64,000 nucleotides of DNA, from NCBI GenBank assembly GCA_033239525.1, contig BSYO01000005.1, forward strand, positions 1,956,001-2,020,000, read 5' to 3'. Both the position numbers and the translations under genes were made by a program. Each line of letters opens with the position of its first letter. The stretch's first letter is position 1. Source of the stretch: Nepenthes gracilis (taxonomy: Eukaryota > Streptophyta > Magnoliopsida > Caryophyllales > Nepenthaceae). This document shows, in pieces, positions 20,392-33,241 of this stretch. The notes below the pieces were generated by a model. It was given only the letters and a program-made list of their open reading frames with translations. It had not been told where the DNA came from and ran no database searches.

Positions 20392-21248
20392 AATTATCCT
20401 CCACACAGCTTATTTCGTTTCCCACAAATTTTACACACTTATAATTATATTTTTTTCACTTAATTTTATAGAGTAATAGAAAATTTATCAAAACTTAATT
20501 TTTATAATATCAAGCATTCATAATTTCATAAAAAAATTATCTAAGTGTTGGTGTAAAAATTTCTAATTTTTTAAGTCATAGGGTAATAATTTAAATAAAT
20601 AATAGCATATATAATTTAAAGACTATATTTATTTTTACTTTATTATTATAAAAATTATACCGTAAAAATTAAATATTTATAAAATTGCTCATGGTCAATT
20701 TAAAAGACAAATTTATTTATTTATGTATATATATTTATAAAAATATAAAATAAATATTATAAAAAATATTTAAATAAATAAACATTTTCATAACACTAAT
20801 CATGCTTAAATGTCAACATCCATCTCGGTTACCAATTATTGGTGGCTTTAACAATGATCAGCCCTGATGTTATCTTTCTACATAAAGTCCAAATCTTAAT
20901 AATATTTTTCAATGTTGACAGCCCATCAATTACAGATAAGTTCAAAGAAGCAGGTCAACAAAAATATATCCAAATATAATAAAAAATAATAAATTATAAA
21001 TTTTAGGATTTTATAATTATAATATATTTGTAAAAAAAATTAACATTAACATTTATTAATATAGTAATAATATACTTTTAAATTTAATAATAACATACAA
21101 AGCATATAATATTATAATATATTTTATATAATTTATCGTAAGTATGTTGCATTTGTGGTCAATTTTGTGAAATCAATGAGGCAATCATATAAACTATAGT
21201 ACGGACTAATCCCTCTTCTATCAATTATTGCATTCGACCAATTACTTA

Positions 21249-21469
21249 CGGTATGTTTGATTTATAAAATAAAATAATATAAAAATAAAATATTTATTTT
21301 ATGAAATAGAATAGGATGGAAATATAGTTAAAATTATTATTTTTATATTTGGTTGTTATGATAGAATAAGGTAAAAAATAATATTTTTTTGTTTAGTTTA
21401 TAGAATAGTATGAAGAATAAGGTGAAAATAGTGATAATAATAATGATGATACTAGTAATAGTAGTAGTA

Positions 21470-21519
<50 letters not shown>
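21249..21519 (+). mobile_element. MITE copy 2 (right part missing)
   Basis: It starts GGTATGTTTGATTTATAAAA, follows the layout of copy 1 (GTTAAAATTATTA, TTTGGTTGTTATGATAGAAT) and ends in a TAA microsatellite (about 21469-21519), after which unrelated sequence follows. Confidence 0.55.
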
Positions 21520-21535
21520 GTCATTTTAGTAAATC

Positions 21536-23500
21536 AATATTGAAAGATTGAACAGTAATATCAATATATCAAAATAAATTAGTAGAATCATAGAACAACA
21601 ATAGAAAATTAAATTAGTATTTGACCTATTCTCTGTGTATTTCTATATAAGTTGGGAACGGTCAATTTAAACTTTTTTGAGCAAGATTGATAATAAATTT
21701 TAATTATAATCACGTGTCTTGTTCTTTGTTCAAATACATAGAGAATTTAGATAATAAAACACATTATAAGTAAAAAAAAACACATAAATTTTATATGAAA
21801 ACTATTTTTAATTAAAAGAATAAATCATAAGAGAAAACCCTTCATTATGATATGAGTTTGGAAATAATAAATCATTCAAATTTAATTTTAAATCTACTTT
21901 AAATTTAAATAAATCGAGTAATGAATAATATATGAGTAAATAAAAGAAAATTATAGGTATAAATATAATTGATGATAACTAAAATAATATATTTAACATA
22001 ATAAAAATCAGAACACAATTTAATATCCAGAGCTTACATAAAATCTCTTCCTTTTTTTCTCACATTCTCACACACTAAAATCTCTTCCTTTTTTTCTCAC
22101 ATTCTCACACACTAAAGCACTTGAGGTGCTTTGAATAATGCTTACCCACATCTTCTTAAAAATAGAGTAATAATACTTAAAAATATCTTCAAAAATCAAA
22201 TGACATAGCTAGCGTTCAAACATCAAAGAGAAAATCTTGCTCATAAAACTACCATGGCACACATGCATTTATCATGTGTACATAAGGTGAGAACGCTATT
22301 ATTTTTCATATATATACGTTCTTTAAACACTGACATTCTTTTTTGGTTGGCCAAATACATTTATGCATGTACATATCAAACACAGTTTAACTGTGTAAGT
22401 AAAAATGGTATTAGCTCAAACAAATTCTTCACACAAATATGGAGAAAACTTTCATACTTACACCAAAGTCGAATATCAATAATATAGTCAAATATAAAAA
22501 ATTTAACAAATTTCGCATCATAATCATATGGGACATCTTATCTCTGAGGAAAGCAATAATCCTCTCTTACCTACTAACAACCTCCCTTTCACTGGGACAC
22601 ATGCTTTGAAATGCACAAAAGTATTGTTGAAACATCAAAACTCAATAAAATTTTCCTCATTCGGATGCACTGTGTTTAAATGAATAGTTTGTTGCTAAAG
22701 ACTGAAAACCTAATACATCTCCCTCATCAAGATACATGCGTTAAAATTTATAAGTTTATTACTGAAACCTCATAATCTAATAAACTTTTCGTCATTGTGA
22801 CATAGTATTTGAATTAACCAGCTTATTCCGAAACCTATGAATCCAACAGGCCTTCTTCACCGAGATACACATATCGAAATTACAACTTCGTTGTTGAAAT
22901 ATCAAAATCCAACAAGCTTTCCTCAAAAGTTTGCAGGCTTCTAAATGACATTAAATACTAATACTCACCTACTTGGTTATACAACTCAGCCATGATAATA
23001 AGTGTGATGACCAATTAATTCTAACCTTTCTAAGCTAACATCTTCACATCACACTACGCAGGTGATATCAAATTACTATTAACCATCACTATTTTAGTTA
23101 TATAACCAAAAAATTCAGTTACCACTAAATTTGAAACATATATATTCATTGTATGACACCTTAAAGTGAAAGAAATGAAAAATAAGTGACTATAAGAGTG
23201 AGAGGAATAAAGAACTACCAAAAATACATTAAAATGCTAAACTTAGAATAACATACATGATATTTGTGAAGAAATAACCATGATTCGAACTTCAAATAGT
23301 TAAAAAATCTCCATGTTTTTTTTTTCTTTTATTTTTTCTCTCTATTCTGGCATATGGGCATGAAATTATCTAACCCAAAGGTTACCCTAAAATTGCAACG
23401 GGTTATTTATATCACCAGTGATGCATGAGTATCAATTATACATATATTAGTCACAACTCTTTCTAACAACCCTTACACGTGCTATGTGGTCATATATTCA
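21536..23500. repeat. Decayed Copia-like LTR fragments and AT-rich DNA
   Basis: About 23310-23400 (CTCTCTATTCTGGCATATGG then a T-rich run) resembles the LTR sequence at 47350-47400 and 49690-49725. A 38-bp segment at 22039 is duplicated head to tail (AAAATCTCTTCC ... CACACACT). No coding frame is recognisable. Confidence 0.35.
22585..22930 (+). repeat. Diverged tandem repeat, about 67-bp unit, 5 copies
   Basis: Each unit begins TCAYYGNGAYACATG-like (for example TCACTGGGACACATGC and TCACCGAGATACACAT) and runs through TGAAACATCAAAATCC-type words to CAAGCTTTCC-type ends. The copies are strongly diverged but stay in register. All frames contain stops. Confidence 0.5.
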
Positions 23501-26500
23501 GGCATAAACGTTTTTGTTTTTCTTGCTTTTGCGATTCTTTAGCTAGTATTAGGCACCCATATTCTATGTTGGTTTACGGACATATCATGTGTTGATTTTT
23601 TACTCTACTGAAATGTATTTGCTTGAATCATTTATCACATAAAAGCCAAACAATTTACCTGATAAAATATCTAATTTGCGTGAGGCTTACATAAAGTAAT
23701 CCAATATCTAAAAATGTAAGCTTCTCTTTAGAACTATTTGATAGAATTCCATAGAACAACTGAAGATAGATAATTAAAATTAACATATCATTCTTTCTTT
23801 CTATTCTAGCCTACCAAAAAAACTTACAATTTTGATATTTATTTATTTTATTCTAAGTTAGAATCCTCTCACGCTCCAAATGATTACTTTGACAACTTTG
23901 TTTCCATATACTAAACGTATTTACAGAAATAACTATTTGTCTAAAGTAAAATTACCAGAGCAAATATATATATATATAAAATAAAAGATCAAAAGTCTAG
24001 AGTTACTATGACAAAGCACACCAACACAACGTCAATCAAAGAAAAAAATACCACAGTGAATTTATATGGAAGGCATAAGTAGGTAAATTTATATGGAAGG
24101 ATAGTTTTTTAAAAAATATAATTTTAATATATGTATAGAAATTATGATAAATATGTTTAAATACAAACCATCACTACTTACGTATACATGGATCATATTA
24201 TATATTGTAAAACTAAAGAGAATATAAAATTTACTACAAAAAAAAGAACTATTAAACAACTTGTTTAAACAATAAGTTCTTTAAACTTTGAGTAATTAAT
24301 ATAAAATTTTCTATAAGATAAGAGTCAATTTATAAGTTGATATTAGATTTATAGAAACGTAATTACCCAGATAATTTCTAAATTCTTCATGTGGATATTT
24401 GATTAGCCAAACTCCTTTTAACTACAAACACTTTTTCAATTTACGTGCTTATCATAAACTGAAATTCTATATATTTGTAAGCCAATAAGTCATTGTTTAG
24501 AAAATAATAAGATCTTATGACATTCGAACACGTATCAAAAAATAAGTGAACAATAATGTCACGAGAACATTTTTGTTCTCTCAAATCTTTCAAAGTCGCA
24601 TCAATAGGCTTTTAAACAAAGCTCTTTTCCCATTCGATTTCAATAATCATTCCACATAATTAAAGAAATTTTAACTACATAAAGACAAATAAAACTTATA
24701 AACAAATTAATTTCAAATAAATAATAGTCAACTGAAAATTAATTTTTATCATACAGTTATTTCACAACTTGTTACTCAAATCTTATCCTTTAAATTTTTA
24801 TTTGACGGCTATAAAGCAATTTGCTTCTATAATTTTATTGGCAAAGTTTCTATCTAGCTACTATAAAGTACCCACACATTAATTATTTTAACCAACAAAC
24901 AACCCAAACTAGACGCCTTGTCTTCCGCCACTATTGGGTGGCCTTGCCATGGAGAAGGTGGCAAGAGGAGAGAAGGGTTAGGGTGACAAGAGGCAAAAGC
25001 AAGAGATAGGGCGGTGCTGCCCCAGCAACAAGAGAAGACGTGAATATGAAGTTAGTAATTATCCAAAATATTTAATAATTCCATTAATCATTTTGGGCTA
25101 TGCAATAGTGTTTGTATTTAAGGGCAGCCATTATAATCATTATAATATTTTTCAATGCGGCTATTTAAACAAGGTCGCCACTGATGGTCACGTAAGAGGA
25201 GCGTCGGGTCCGTGGGCCTTCTTTGATCAGTCACGCGCAGCGTGACATGGGCCCCTTCGATCACCCAGCAGCCCGCCCCGGTTGATTCTTTCGAAGATTA
25301 GACAGAAAAATTAGGTGTGACTCGAGACCTTTTTTTTTATGATCAAATGAATAAAAACGTGTCATGGACTTAAGCCTGTCCGATCTAAAGCCACAGTGAT
25401 TGCTGTTGGGGCCCATCAAATATCTAACGGCCTGAAATTGTCTTCAGCAAGACAGAGAGAGCGAGAGAGAGAGATCAAAGTAAAATCGAAAGTAATTGAT
25501 GGTCCGTGACTGGCCTGCCTTCATAAATAAGGGCGCGTGTGCTGCTTCGATTGGAGCTGGCCAATGTTGATTGACATGAGACTGGCTGGGTGGTCAATTG
25601 ATTAATCAATTGTATAGATATAAGACCGGTTGGTTGACTAAGTCGCCGTTCAATTATTGTATGAAGGTATGTTTTTAGATATTTTATATATTTGTTGAAT
25701 AGTTTTAACTCATGTTATTCGTTGATTTTTATAAACAAATTAAGCAAATAAGATAAAAAATTAAATTAAACTAAATTTGTATAAATACCGTTGCTTACCT
25801 TATCTCTGAATAATTGTTTGAATAAAATCTGTTTAAAATTTTAATTTATTAACTTTAAATATTATATATTATAATATTTAATACGATAACTATATAAGAC
25901 TCACTGTTTAAAATATTTTATAATATTTAAGTTAAAAACTTTTATTTAAAATAAAAAAATAATAATAAATTAATGATAAAATACAGTAAAAATTTACCAA
26001 CTTAGCTTCAAACTCTTTAAAATTCACATGTTTTAAAAATGAATGAACTCTATTCTTGCTTTTCTATATGATCTCCCGTTTTTTCTTTTTTAAAAAATAT
26101 ACATATTTATAATTTTATTATTAATCAATACATCTTTACTAAAAATGTATAATTATCTACAAATTGAGGTATTATATTGATGGTGAACTAAATGATCCAA
26201 CCATTTATAAATTCTAAGATTTATGTTTGTTATTTGGATATATTAATTGTTTACTTGACTGGATTATTTATTCCATAATTTATGTAAATATTTTTCTTAG
26301 TTAATTACCCAAATTTATTAACTATCTCAATTTTTTATATTATCAATAATCCAATTATTCAACTATTCGATAGTTCAATCGTTTAACCAAATTCTTTTTT
26401 AATTCAAACATAACACCTCCATTAATTCATTTATTTATATAGAATTATGATTTACAAGTTTTATATATCAATGGATTGAATCAATCTTCTTTTAGACTGT

Positions 26501-27540
26501 GCCCAATATATATATATACAAATCATGATAAATTAAAGTCATTTTATTAATTTGTTTTTAGTTTTTTTATAAAGATGTTAGGAGCATTGGATTGGAGGTT
26601 CGATGTGTCTCGGTTAGGGGCCCACACCACCAGGAAAAAGAAGGTTAAAAAATGCACAGGTGCAGCGAATGTTCCAGAGACTTTAATTATGAATTGAAAA
26701 ATGAAATAGTAAAACGGAAAATACCACACGAGGGGAATATTTATAATCGAGAAATCACCGTAGTAAAAAAATAAATAAATAAATAAACTCACAAAAAAAA
26801 AATTAAACATAGTTAATTTGTTCTAGGTTAACTTAGGAATTTAATTAATGAAATTTGAACTTAAACTTGAACAAATTAAATTAACACGACAAGTATAACC
26901 GAAATAATAGTAAATACATACTGTAAGTTATATATATCATTTAATAATTCATATGCTAAGTATAGAAATTAATCACGTATTAGTTCTCATTGATGATGAC
27001 TTATTTAATGCTAACAACGTATTTGGTATGTTTTTTTCAATAAATGAATGATACGGTGTATAAATTTCTATTATGGACAACCTTACACGGTAAATTAAAT
27101 AGCCTTTGTATATTTAATATGTGATAAATATTATTTGTAATAATTAACTCCTTATAAAAAGGTTAAGTAATTCTAGCAAAATGAAAATAAAATTGATAAT
27201 GAAATTTAAATGGATTCTCATTCTATATAAAAGAGATGACTTTAAGCTTGTTTTATGTTAATAAAATAATATTTCTACATCGGTATATAAGTTAATTCTA
27301 AATAATTATGAAAACCACACATAAACCAAGTGAAAAATTGAAATAAAAAATATCATTTCATTTTTTTTTAATTTTTAAAAAATTTTAGTTTAAGACTCAG
27401 GAAAAAATATTTATTTTTTGATGCTTATATATATATATATATATATTTATTTATTTATTTAAAAAAATATTGTTCAAAAGGCATCATTTTGTCCACCCAA
27501 AAACTGTTATTTGATCATTTTCTAACCCTAAAATATTAAT
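23500..27540. other. AT-rich intergenic DNA with one GC-richer island
   Basis: No gene is recognised. A GC-richer stretch at about 25165-25640 contains CACGCGCAGCGTGA, GGGGCCCATC and a GA repeat and resembles a plant promoter or low-copy DNA, but no ORF follows. A minus-strand frame at 26547-26810 has no known motif. Confidence 0.5.
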
Positions 27541-27900
27541 AGTACGTTTGATTATTATAATAAAATAATATAGAAATAGAATATTTATTTTCAGATAATA
27601 GAATATGATGAGAATAGAGTTAAAATTATTATTCTTATATTTGGTCGTTGGAATAGAATAATGTAAAAATTAGTATTTAATTGTTTGATTTGTAAAATAA
27701 TATGAAAAATAATGTGAGAATAGTGATAATAGTAATAATAATAATAATAAATGAGAAGGAATGACTATTCTCACATACGTAAAAATAAATATTCTCATAA
27801 AAATATTTATTATCAGTTAAATTATAATAAAAAAAAAGAATATCTATTTTCAGATAATAATGAGTAAATAGAAGTGCTATTTTCTTCAACCAAATATAGG
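27541..27900 (+). mobile_element. MITE copy 3
   Basis: The start TACGTTTGATTATTATAA and the end TTCAACCAAATATAGG are imperfect inverted repeats. The interior has GAGAATAGAGTTAAAATTAT and a short AAT/TAA repeat (about 27727-27751). It lies 80 bp upstream of the 12.8 kb Ty3 element. Confidence 0.6.
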
Positions 27901-27979
27901 ATAAACCCTTAACGATATAATTGTATTATAAAATTTTAGTTTAGATTAAATAGAATCTAAATTTATTTTTTTAGTCATA

Positions 27980-27984
27980 CGAGA
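27980..27984 (+). repeat. Left TSD (CGAGA) of the 12.8 kb Ty3 element
   Basis: It is identical to 40807-40811. Confidence 0.85.
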
Positions 27985-28917
27985 TGTTGGGTCCCATGTT
28001 CCGCCTATACGAGATGCATCTGCGCCCACAAAGCAAACAATGACCCATGAGAAAAGGAGGAAGACGCGAGAAAGCGTCGGCCCACCCAACGGGAATGGTC
28101 GCAAATCACGCTAACGAAGCACTGCAGCCGCATTAAATGCGTCGCCGGAATAGGCGTGAAAGGCGGAAAGGCTAGCTAATAGAGGCATGGGCGGCACTAC
28201 GCTAACGCCATCACCGGCCGTCGCAGACGGCCAACCACTCTCTCTCAAGGAAAATCGAGCGTGATCGACAGCCAGCAGCTGGCGTGACGACACGCTTATC
28301 AGGGACAGCCGGCGTGACCGCGGTCAACGACGAAGCAACAGGCGTCTTGGCGCCAAGAGTCCAAACGGAGGAGGCATATAAGCGCTCTCACCCTCCAGAG
28401 AAAAGGATTCTCGCTCAATTTGGATTCGAACTCGAGAACGGTTTTTGGTTCCGCGACCTTGCGACTAAGGGTTACCTTGGATCCCAAGCACTAGTCCGGC
28501 TCCCATAAGGTTCCAATCCTCCGAGCGGATTGGGCCAAATCGTTCTCCTTCTTCTCATCCCGTCAAGCGGGAAAGTTAGCCACTCATCGCGCGGTGCACC
28601 AAGGAAGCTGTGCCTTCCATCACCTCGCTCACCGCATTTCTACTCATCACCACATAAGTTCTTCTTACGCATCACAAAGATTTTTACGCGCACCACCTTA
28701 GCGTGCGCATTTTCCAATCAGTGCGGGAATTTGCCGACTCGAAAGCGTCGGAGTGGCCTCGTGGGAGAAATCTGCTGCACCCTTCACCTCTTGTTTGTTG
28801 TTTGTGTTGTGCGAGTCCCAGTTACGAGAGACGGAGACCGGATCCTTCTTCCGAGCCCCCGCGCTTAGGAAAGGCTCCTTAATCCGCACAACAACCTCGG
28901 GGCTCGGGGACGCAACA
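27985..28917 (+). repeat. 5' LTR of the 12.8 kb Ty3 element
   Basis: 933 bp, from TGTTGGGTCC to GACGCAACA. A TATA-like CATATAAG is at 28375-28382. Many differences from the 3' LTR fall in clusters (for example near 28265-28330) rather than singly. Confidence 0.92.
28375..28382 (+). promoter_or_regulatory. LTR TATA-like box
   Basis: CATATAAG after GGAGGAGG, kept in the 3' LTR at 40253-40260. It is the likely core promoter for the genomic transcript. Confidence 0.55.
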
Positions 28918-28936
28918 TTGGCGCCGTCTGTGGGAA
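28918..28936 (+). other. Primer-binding site (TTGGCGCCGTCTGTGGGAA)
   Basis: It follows the 5' LTR directly, as expected for minus-strand DNA priming. The tRNA is not assigned. Confidence 0.8.
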
Positions 28937-28988
28937 ACGCGAGTAAAGCCAAGTGTCATTTCCCTACCCAGCAGCTGAACAACCAAGC

Positions 28989-30779
28989 ATGGTAAACACC
29001 AGAGCGCAGGCCAGTGCTCCTGCGGTGGAGACCACCGTCCAGGATGGAGTCCCCCCCACGGGGAACCAAGCGAACAACCAACCGGAGCCGGGCACCCGCC
29101 ACCTGGCCGCGGAGTTAGACGCCCTGAAGGAGATCCTCCTCGCCGTATGCGCGAACACCGGGACCCCCGTGCCCGGGGGCCGCCCTCTAGCGGCCCAGGC
29201 CTCAACTTCCAAGAAAGAAAGGCGTCGAGAGGCCACTCGCAGGAGGCGAGCCAATCGACTTGACCACGCAGCGGCCCCAGCCGCACCCAGTGGAAACGGC
29301 CAGAATGAGGCGGAAAGCCGCCTCGCCGATGACGACAGGGAGGACAGCCCAGAAGGACGCTCCCTCCGCAACTCGCGCGGCAACGGGAGACCACCGGCCG
29401 CGGGCTCCAATGGGGAGCGCGCCTCCCATGCAGAGAGCCGCCACCCCCGACAAGCACAGACGAACCCCCCTGTGGGAACACGGAGCTCGCGCCGTCCTCA
29501 TCGCGCGAAGGGGCTCTACGGATCCTTGATGGAGGAGAAAGTCAAGGTGTTGTGGGACACCCGCACAAGGAGAAGCCCACGCCCTCCTCGCGCCAATCTC
29601 CGCAGTCGCCCTTCGCCATGGACTGCGGACACGGCCCGCTACCGAGCAAGTTCAGAATGCGGTCATGGAGGGATACGACGGAAGCAAGGATCCCATGGAC
29701 CATCTCAATCGCTTTCCGCACCCACCTCACTCTACAAGGGGCAAGCGAGGCCCCCGATGTGTCGAGCTTCCCCGTCACCCTTAGGGGCGACGCGCTACTC
29801 TGGTTCCATGGCCTCCCCCCGAACTCCATATGCTCGTTCGACGAGCTCGCCGATAGCTTCCTGAGCCAGTTCGCCTCCAGCAGGCGGGAGGAGAGACAAC
29901 CATGGCACCTAGTCCGCCTCCGCCGAGGAGGACGGATGAAAGCCTGAAGCGGTTCCTGGACCGTTTCATCACTAAGGCGCGACGGATCCCGCACCTCTCC
30001 GACGAACTGAAGCTCAGTGCCTTCATCGCCACTTTGGCGGCGGGGGACTTCTTCAAGCACCTGTCGCACCAGCGCCCGCAGACTTTGTGGGAGGCGGAGA
30101 CCATTGCCGGCGTATATCACGGCCGAAGAGGCCAACGAAGCAAAAACGCCCGAGCGGGCGGATCGGCCCGGAGACCTCCGAGCCTCGGAGGAAGAAAGAG
30201 GACGGCGGCGGCCGGCGCTTCATGGAGCGCAGCAAGCGGCGACGACCGTAGGGGCCTAAGAAGGATTACAGCAGGGCCTCTCTGACCCCGCTGAATGATA
30301 GCCGCACAAACATCCTGATGCAGATCCAGGATGAAAGATTCTTCAAGTGGCCAAAGACACCCAAGGGTCCCAGCGGCAGCGACCAGACAAAGTACTGCCA
30401 GTACCACCGCTGTCTGGGGCACTCAACTGAGAACTGCCGCACCCTGCAGCAGGAGATTGAAGATCTGATCCGGCGAGGACACTTGAAGAGATTCGTGAAA
30501 GGCTCGGGGCAAGAACCTGCCCCCTCTGACGGAGAACCCAGCGAGCCACCAAGAGCCCGCACGGCGGCCGGCGTAGTCCACATGATCTCTTCCGCCGACA
30601 CTGTGAACGCCAGGCACGGACCGCCGGAAATAGCTTCCAGTAGCAAGCGGGCGAAGTTAGGGGTTAGAAATGATGTCATTAGCTTTAGCAGCGAAGACAT
30701 GGCACATGTAACTTCCCCCCATACTGACCCCCTTGTTGTATCGGCCCTCGTCTCTGCTGGTGGTGATGACTACCGGTAA
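28989..30779 (+). pseudogene. gag of the Tat-type element, frameshifted
   Basis: ATG at 28989 (MVNTRAQASAPAVETTVQDG). The long disordered N-terminal part has RRREATRRRRAN-like basic clusters and stays open to 29864. The capsid-like core appears in other frames: FRTHLTLQGASEAPDVSSFP with LWFHGLPPNSI (about 29710-29850), then LKRFLDRFITKARRIPHLSD and FFKHLSHQRPQTLWEAE (about 29940-30100). The C-terminus (30318-30779) has the Cys-His motif YCQYHRCLGHSTENC, followed by LQQEIEDLIRRGHLKRFV. At least three frame changes are needed to read through. Long minus-strand ORFs opposite gag are shadows of the GC-rich sequence. Confidence 0.85.
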
Positions 30780-31320
30780 ACGGTCTTCATTGATAATGGA
30801 AGCTCACAAAATTTGTCAGATCTTCATCTGCGTTCACCAAACTGGGACTAAATGTAGCCAAATGAGGGTGCAAACGGACCATTATACGGCTTGGACAACG
30901 AGCCTGTTCCAGTGCAAGGGATTATACGACTGGAAGTCACGATGGGGACTCACCCGCGCTCTATGACGCGCGAGTTGGCGTTCCTCGTCGTCGACCTTCC
31001 GTCTGTATACAATGCCATACTCGCAGACCATTCCGACGGCCTTGACATCACATCCATCCCTTTTTGAAGGTGAAATTTCCCACCCCTTGGGGGTGGGAGA
31101 AGTTCTAGGAGATCAAGAAATGGGGCGGACGTGCTACTTGTCCCAAATCAGTCCCCTACGACACCTTGCGGACCAAGTGAAGACGGACCTCCGCGACGAG
31201 ATGTCGCTCCAACAGCCCGATCGGGAGGAGATCGAGGCGATTCCGCTCGATCCCTCCGATCCGTAAGCGGTGCGTCAAAGATAGGGAAATCCCTTCAACC
31301 GGAGATCGCGACAGACTAAT
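30780..31320 (+). pseudogene. Retropepsin-type protease region of pol
   Basis: The aspartic protease signature VFIDNGSS is at 30783-30806, with the catalytic Asp codon at 30792. The gag stop TAA (30777-30779) lies immediately before, in the same frame. Further on, DVFAW near 31347 marks the approach to reverse transcriptase. Frameshifts and stops break the region. The protease would process Gag-Pol. Confidence 0.7.
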
Positions 31321-31389
31321 TACCTTCCTACGGACCAACTCCGATGTGTTTGCATGGGGCTCACGACATGCCAGGGGATATCGGCCGAA

Positions 31390-32345
31390 GTCATAGTCCA
31401 CAAGCTGGGCCTTGACGCGAGCCGAAAACCCGTCCGGCAGAAGAGGAGGAACCACTCCGTCGAGAAGTTGGTCGCCATCAAGGAAGAAGTGAAGAGGCTC
31501 TTGGACGCGGGATTTATCAGAGAAGTCCAGCATCCGGAGTAGGCCCAACGCGTCGTCTTTGGTAAAAAAGAGCAATGCGAAGTGGCGGATGTGTGTCGAC
31601 TTTCCGACGTGAATAAGGCTGCCCAAAGATAGCTTTCCGCTCCCAAGGATTGACAACTCGTGGACTCCACGTCCGGCACGCAGCTGCCTGAGCTTCATGG
31701 ACGCGTACTCGGGATACAACCAGATCCGGATGGACCCAGAGGACGAGGAGCACACCTCGTTCATGACAGACCAAGGGACGTATTGCTACAAAATGATGCC
31801 CTTTGGTCTCAAGAATGCGGGCGCAACGTACCAGCGCCTCGTAAACAAGATGTTCGCAGCTCAAATCGGGCGGAATGTGGAGGTGTACGTCGACGATATG
31901 CTCGTAAAAAGCAAGGTAGCAAGCCGCCACGTCGACGACCTGGACGAGACCTTCCAGATCCTCCGACAGCATGGGATGAAGCTTAACCCCGCCAAATGCG
32001 CGTTCGGGGTAACCTCTGGAAAATTCTTAGGCTTCATTGTATCCCAGCGCGGAATAGAAGCCAATCCGGAGAAGATCAAGGCAATACTCGATTTGAACCC
32101 TCCGCGCACAGTAAAAGAAGTCCAGAAGCTGACAGGGCGGATAGCAGCCCTCTCACGGTTCTCGCCAAGTCACCGAGAAATACTTGCCTTTCTTGAGGCG
32201 CTAAGGGGAACCAAGTCACACAGGTTCAAATGGAGTGAAGAATGCGACGAAGCATTCAGGGAACTGAAGGCTTATCTTTCCAGCGCGCCGCTCCTGAGCT
32301 CACCACGCGAAGGAGAAGATCTCTACCTCTACCTGGCGGCGTCGG
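31390..32345 (+). pseudogene. Reverse transcriptase domain of pol
   Basis: The N-terminal part (KPVRQKRRNHSVEKLVAIKE then FIREVQHPE) ends in a stop at 31542. The palm is intact in the frame from 31697: MDAYSGYNQIRMDPEDEEHT, KMMPFGLKNAGATYQRLVNK and the catalytic YVDDM at 31886-31900. LTGRIAALSRFSPS marks the connection region. A frameshift near 32340-32360 leads into RNase H. Confidence 0.9.
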
Positions 32346-33000
32346 CCACGCCTCGCCTCCGTGTTAGTGGCGGAACACGAAGGCAAGCAACAACCGGTGT
32401 ATTACGTGAGCCGGGTGCTGACGGACGTAGAAACCCGTTATGCGCACGCTGAAAAGATGGCGCTCGCACTCGTCTATGCAGCACGGAAGCTACGACCCTA
32501 CTTCCAGTCACATCGGATCGTCGTGCTAACAGACCAGCCGTTGAGGACGATTTTGCAGAAGCCAGAGACATCCGGCCGGCTGGTCAAGTGGGCTGTCGAG
32601 CTCGGGGAGTTCGACCTGGAGTTCCGGCCGCGACCGGCCGTGAAAGGGCAGGCCCTGGCGGACTTCATTGTCGAAGCGGCAACGCCAGAGCAAGCAGAGG
32701 ACAACAACGCGGAGAAGAAGACGGACGGAGATCTCGCCGTATGGACTCTCAACGTGGACGGATCATCAACCCAGGCAGGCAGCGGAGCTGGTGTGGTGCT
32801 AAGGACGCCCGAAGGCATGGAGATCACATACTCCGTTACACTGGCCTTCCCGGCCACGAACAACGTTGCAGAATATGAAGCCCTCCTCGCGGGCCTGCGA
32901 CTGGCGAGGGAGTGTTCCGCGCGGTCGCTGGTCGTGCGTAGTGATTTGAGCTCGTGGTCAACCGGTGAAAGGGAACTTGAGCCGCGAACCCACAACTAGT
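32345..33000 (+). pseudogene. Tandem RNase H domains of pol (Tat signature)
   Basis: The first domain (about 32350-32640) has QPVYYVSRVLTDVETRYAHA and RIVVLTDQPLRTILQKPETS; it corresponds to the usual Ty3 RNase H connection. The second (about 32745-33000) has WTLNVDGSSTQAGSGAGVVL, NNVAEYEALLAGLRLARE and VVRSDL, with the D, E and D expected of an active site. It resembles archaeal-type RNase H. Having both is typical of the Tat lineage. The frame stops at 32999. Confidence 0.85.
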
Positions 33001-33241
33001 GAGGTATCTCGGCGAGAGTAAGAACCCCGATCCCCGAGTTCGGTCGGTCGAGATCGAGCATATCCCGAGATCGATAACGAACGTCTTGGCCGGTGGCAGG
33101 ACGCTTGGCGCTTGAAGCCGCGGGAGCAAGACGCGAGGGTGCCAGTGGAAGTCCTAAACGCACCCAAAGATCGACGCCGAGGACAAAGAAGTAATGCAGA
33201 TCGGCACGGAGACAATTGGATGACGCCGTCACATACGGTTC

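Noticed and set aside
22585..22930. CRISPR-like array
   Set aside because: The units are diverged direct tandem repeats without unique spacers, in a plant nuclear context.
28879..29481. 200-codon minus-strand ORF opposite gag
   Set aside because: The composition of GC-rich gag opens several frames; it has no motif, and the gag frame is supported by family similarity.
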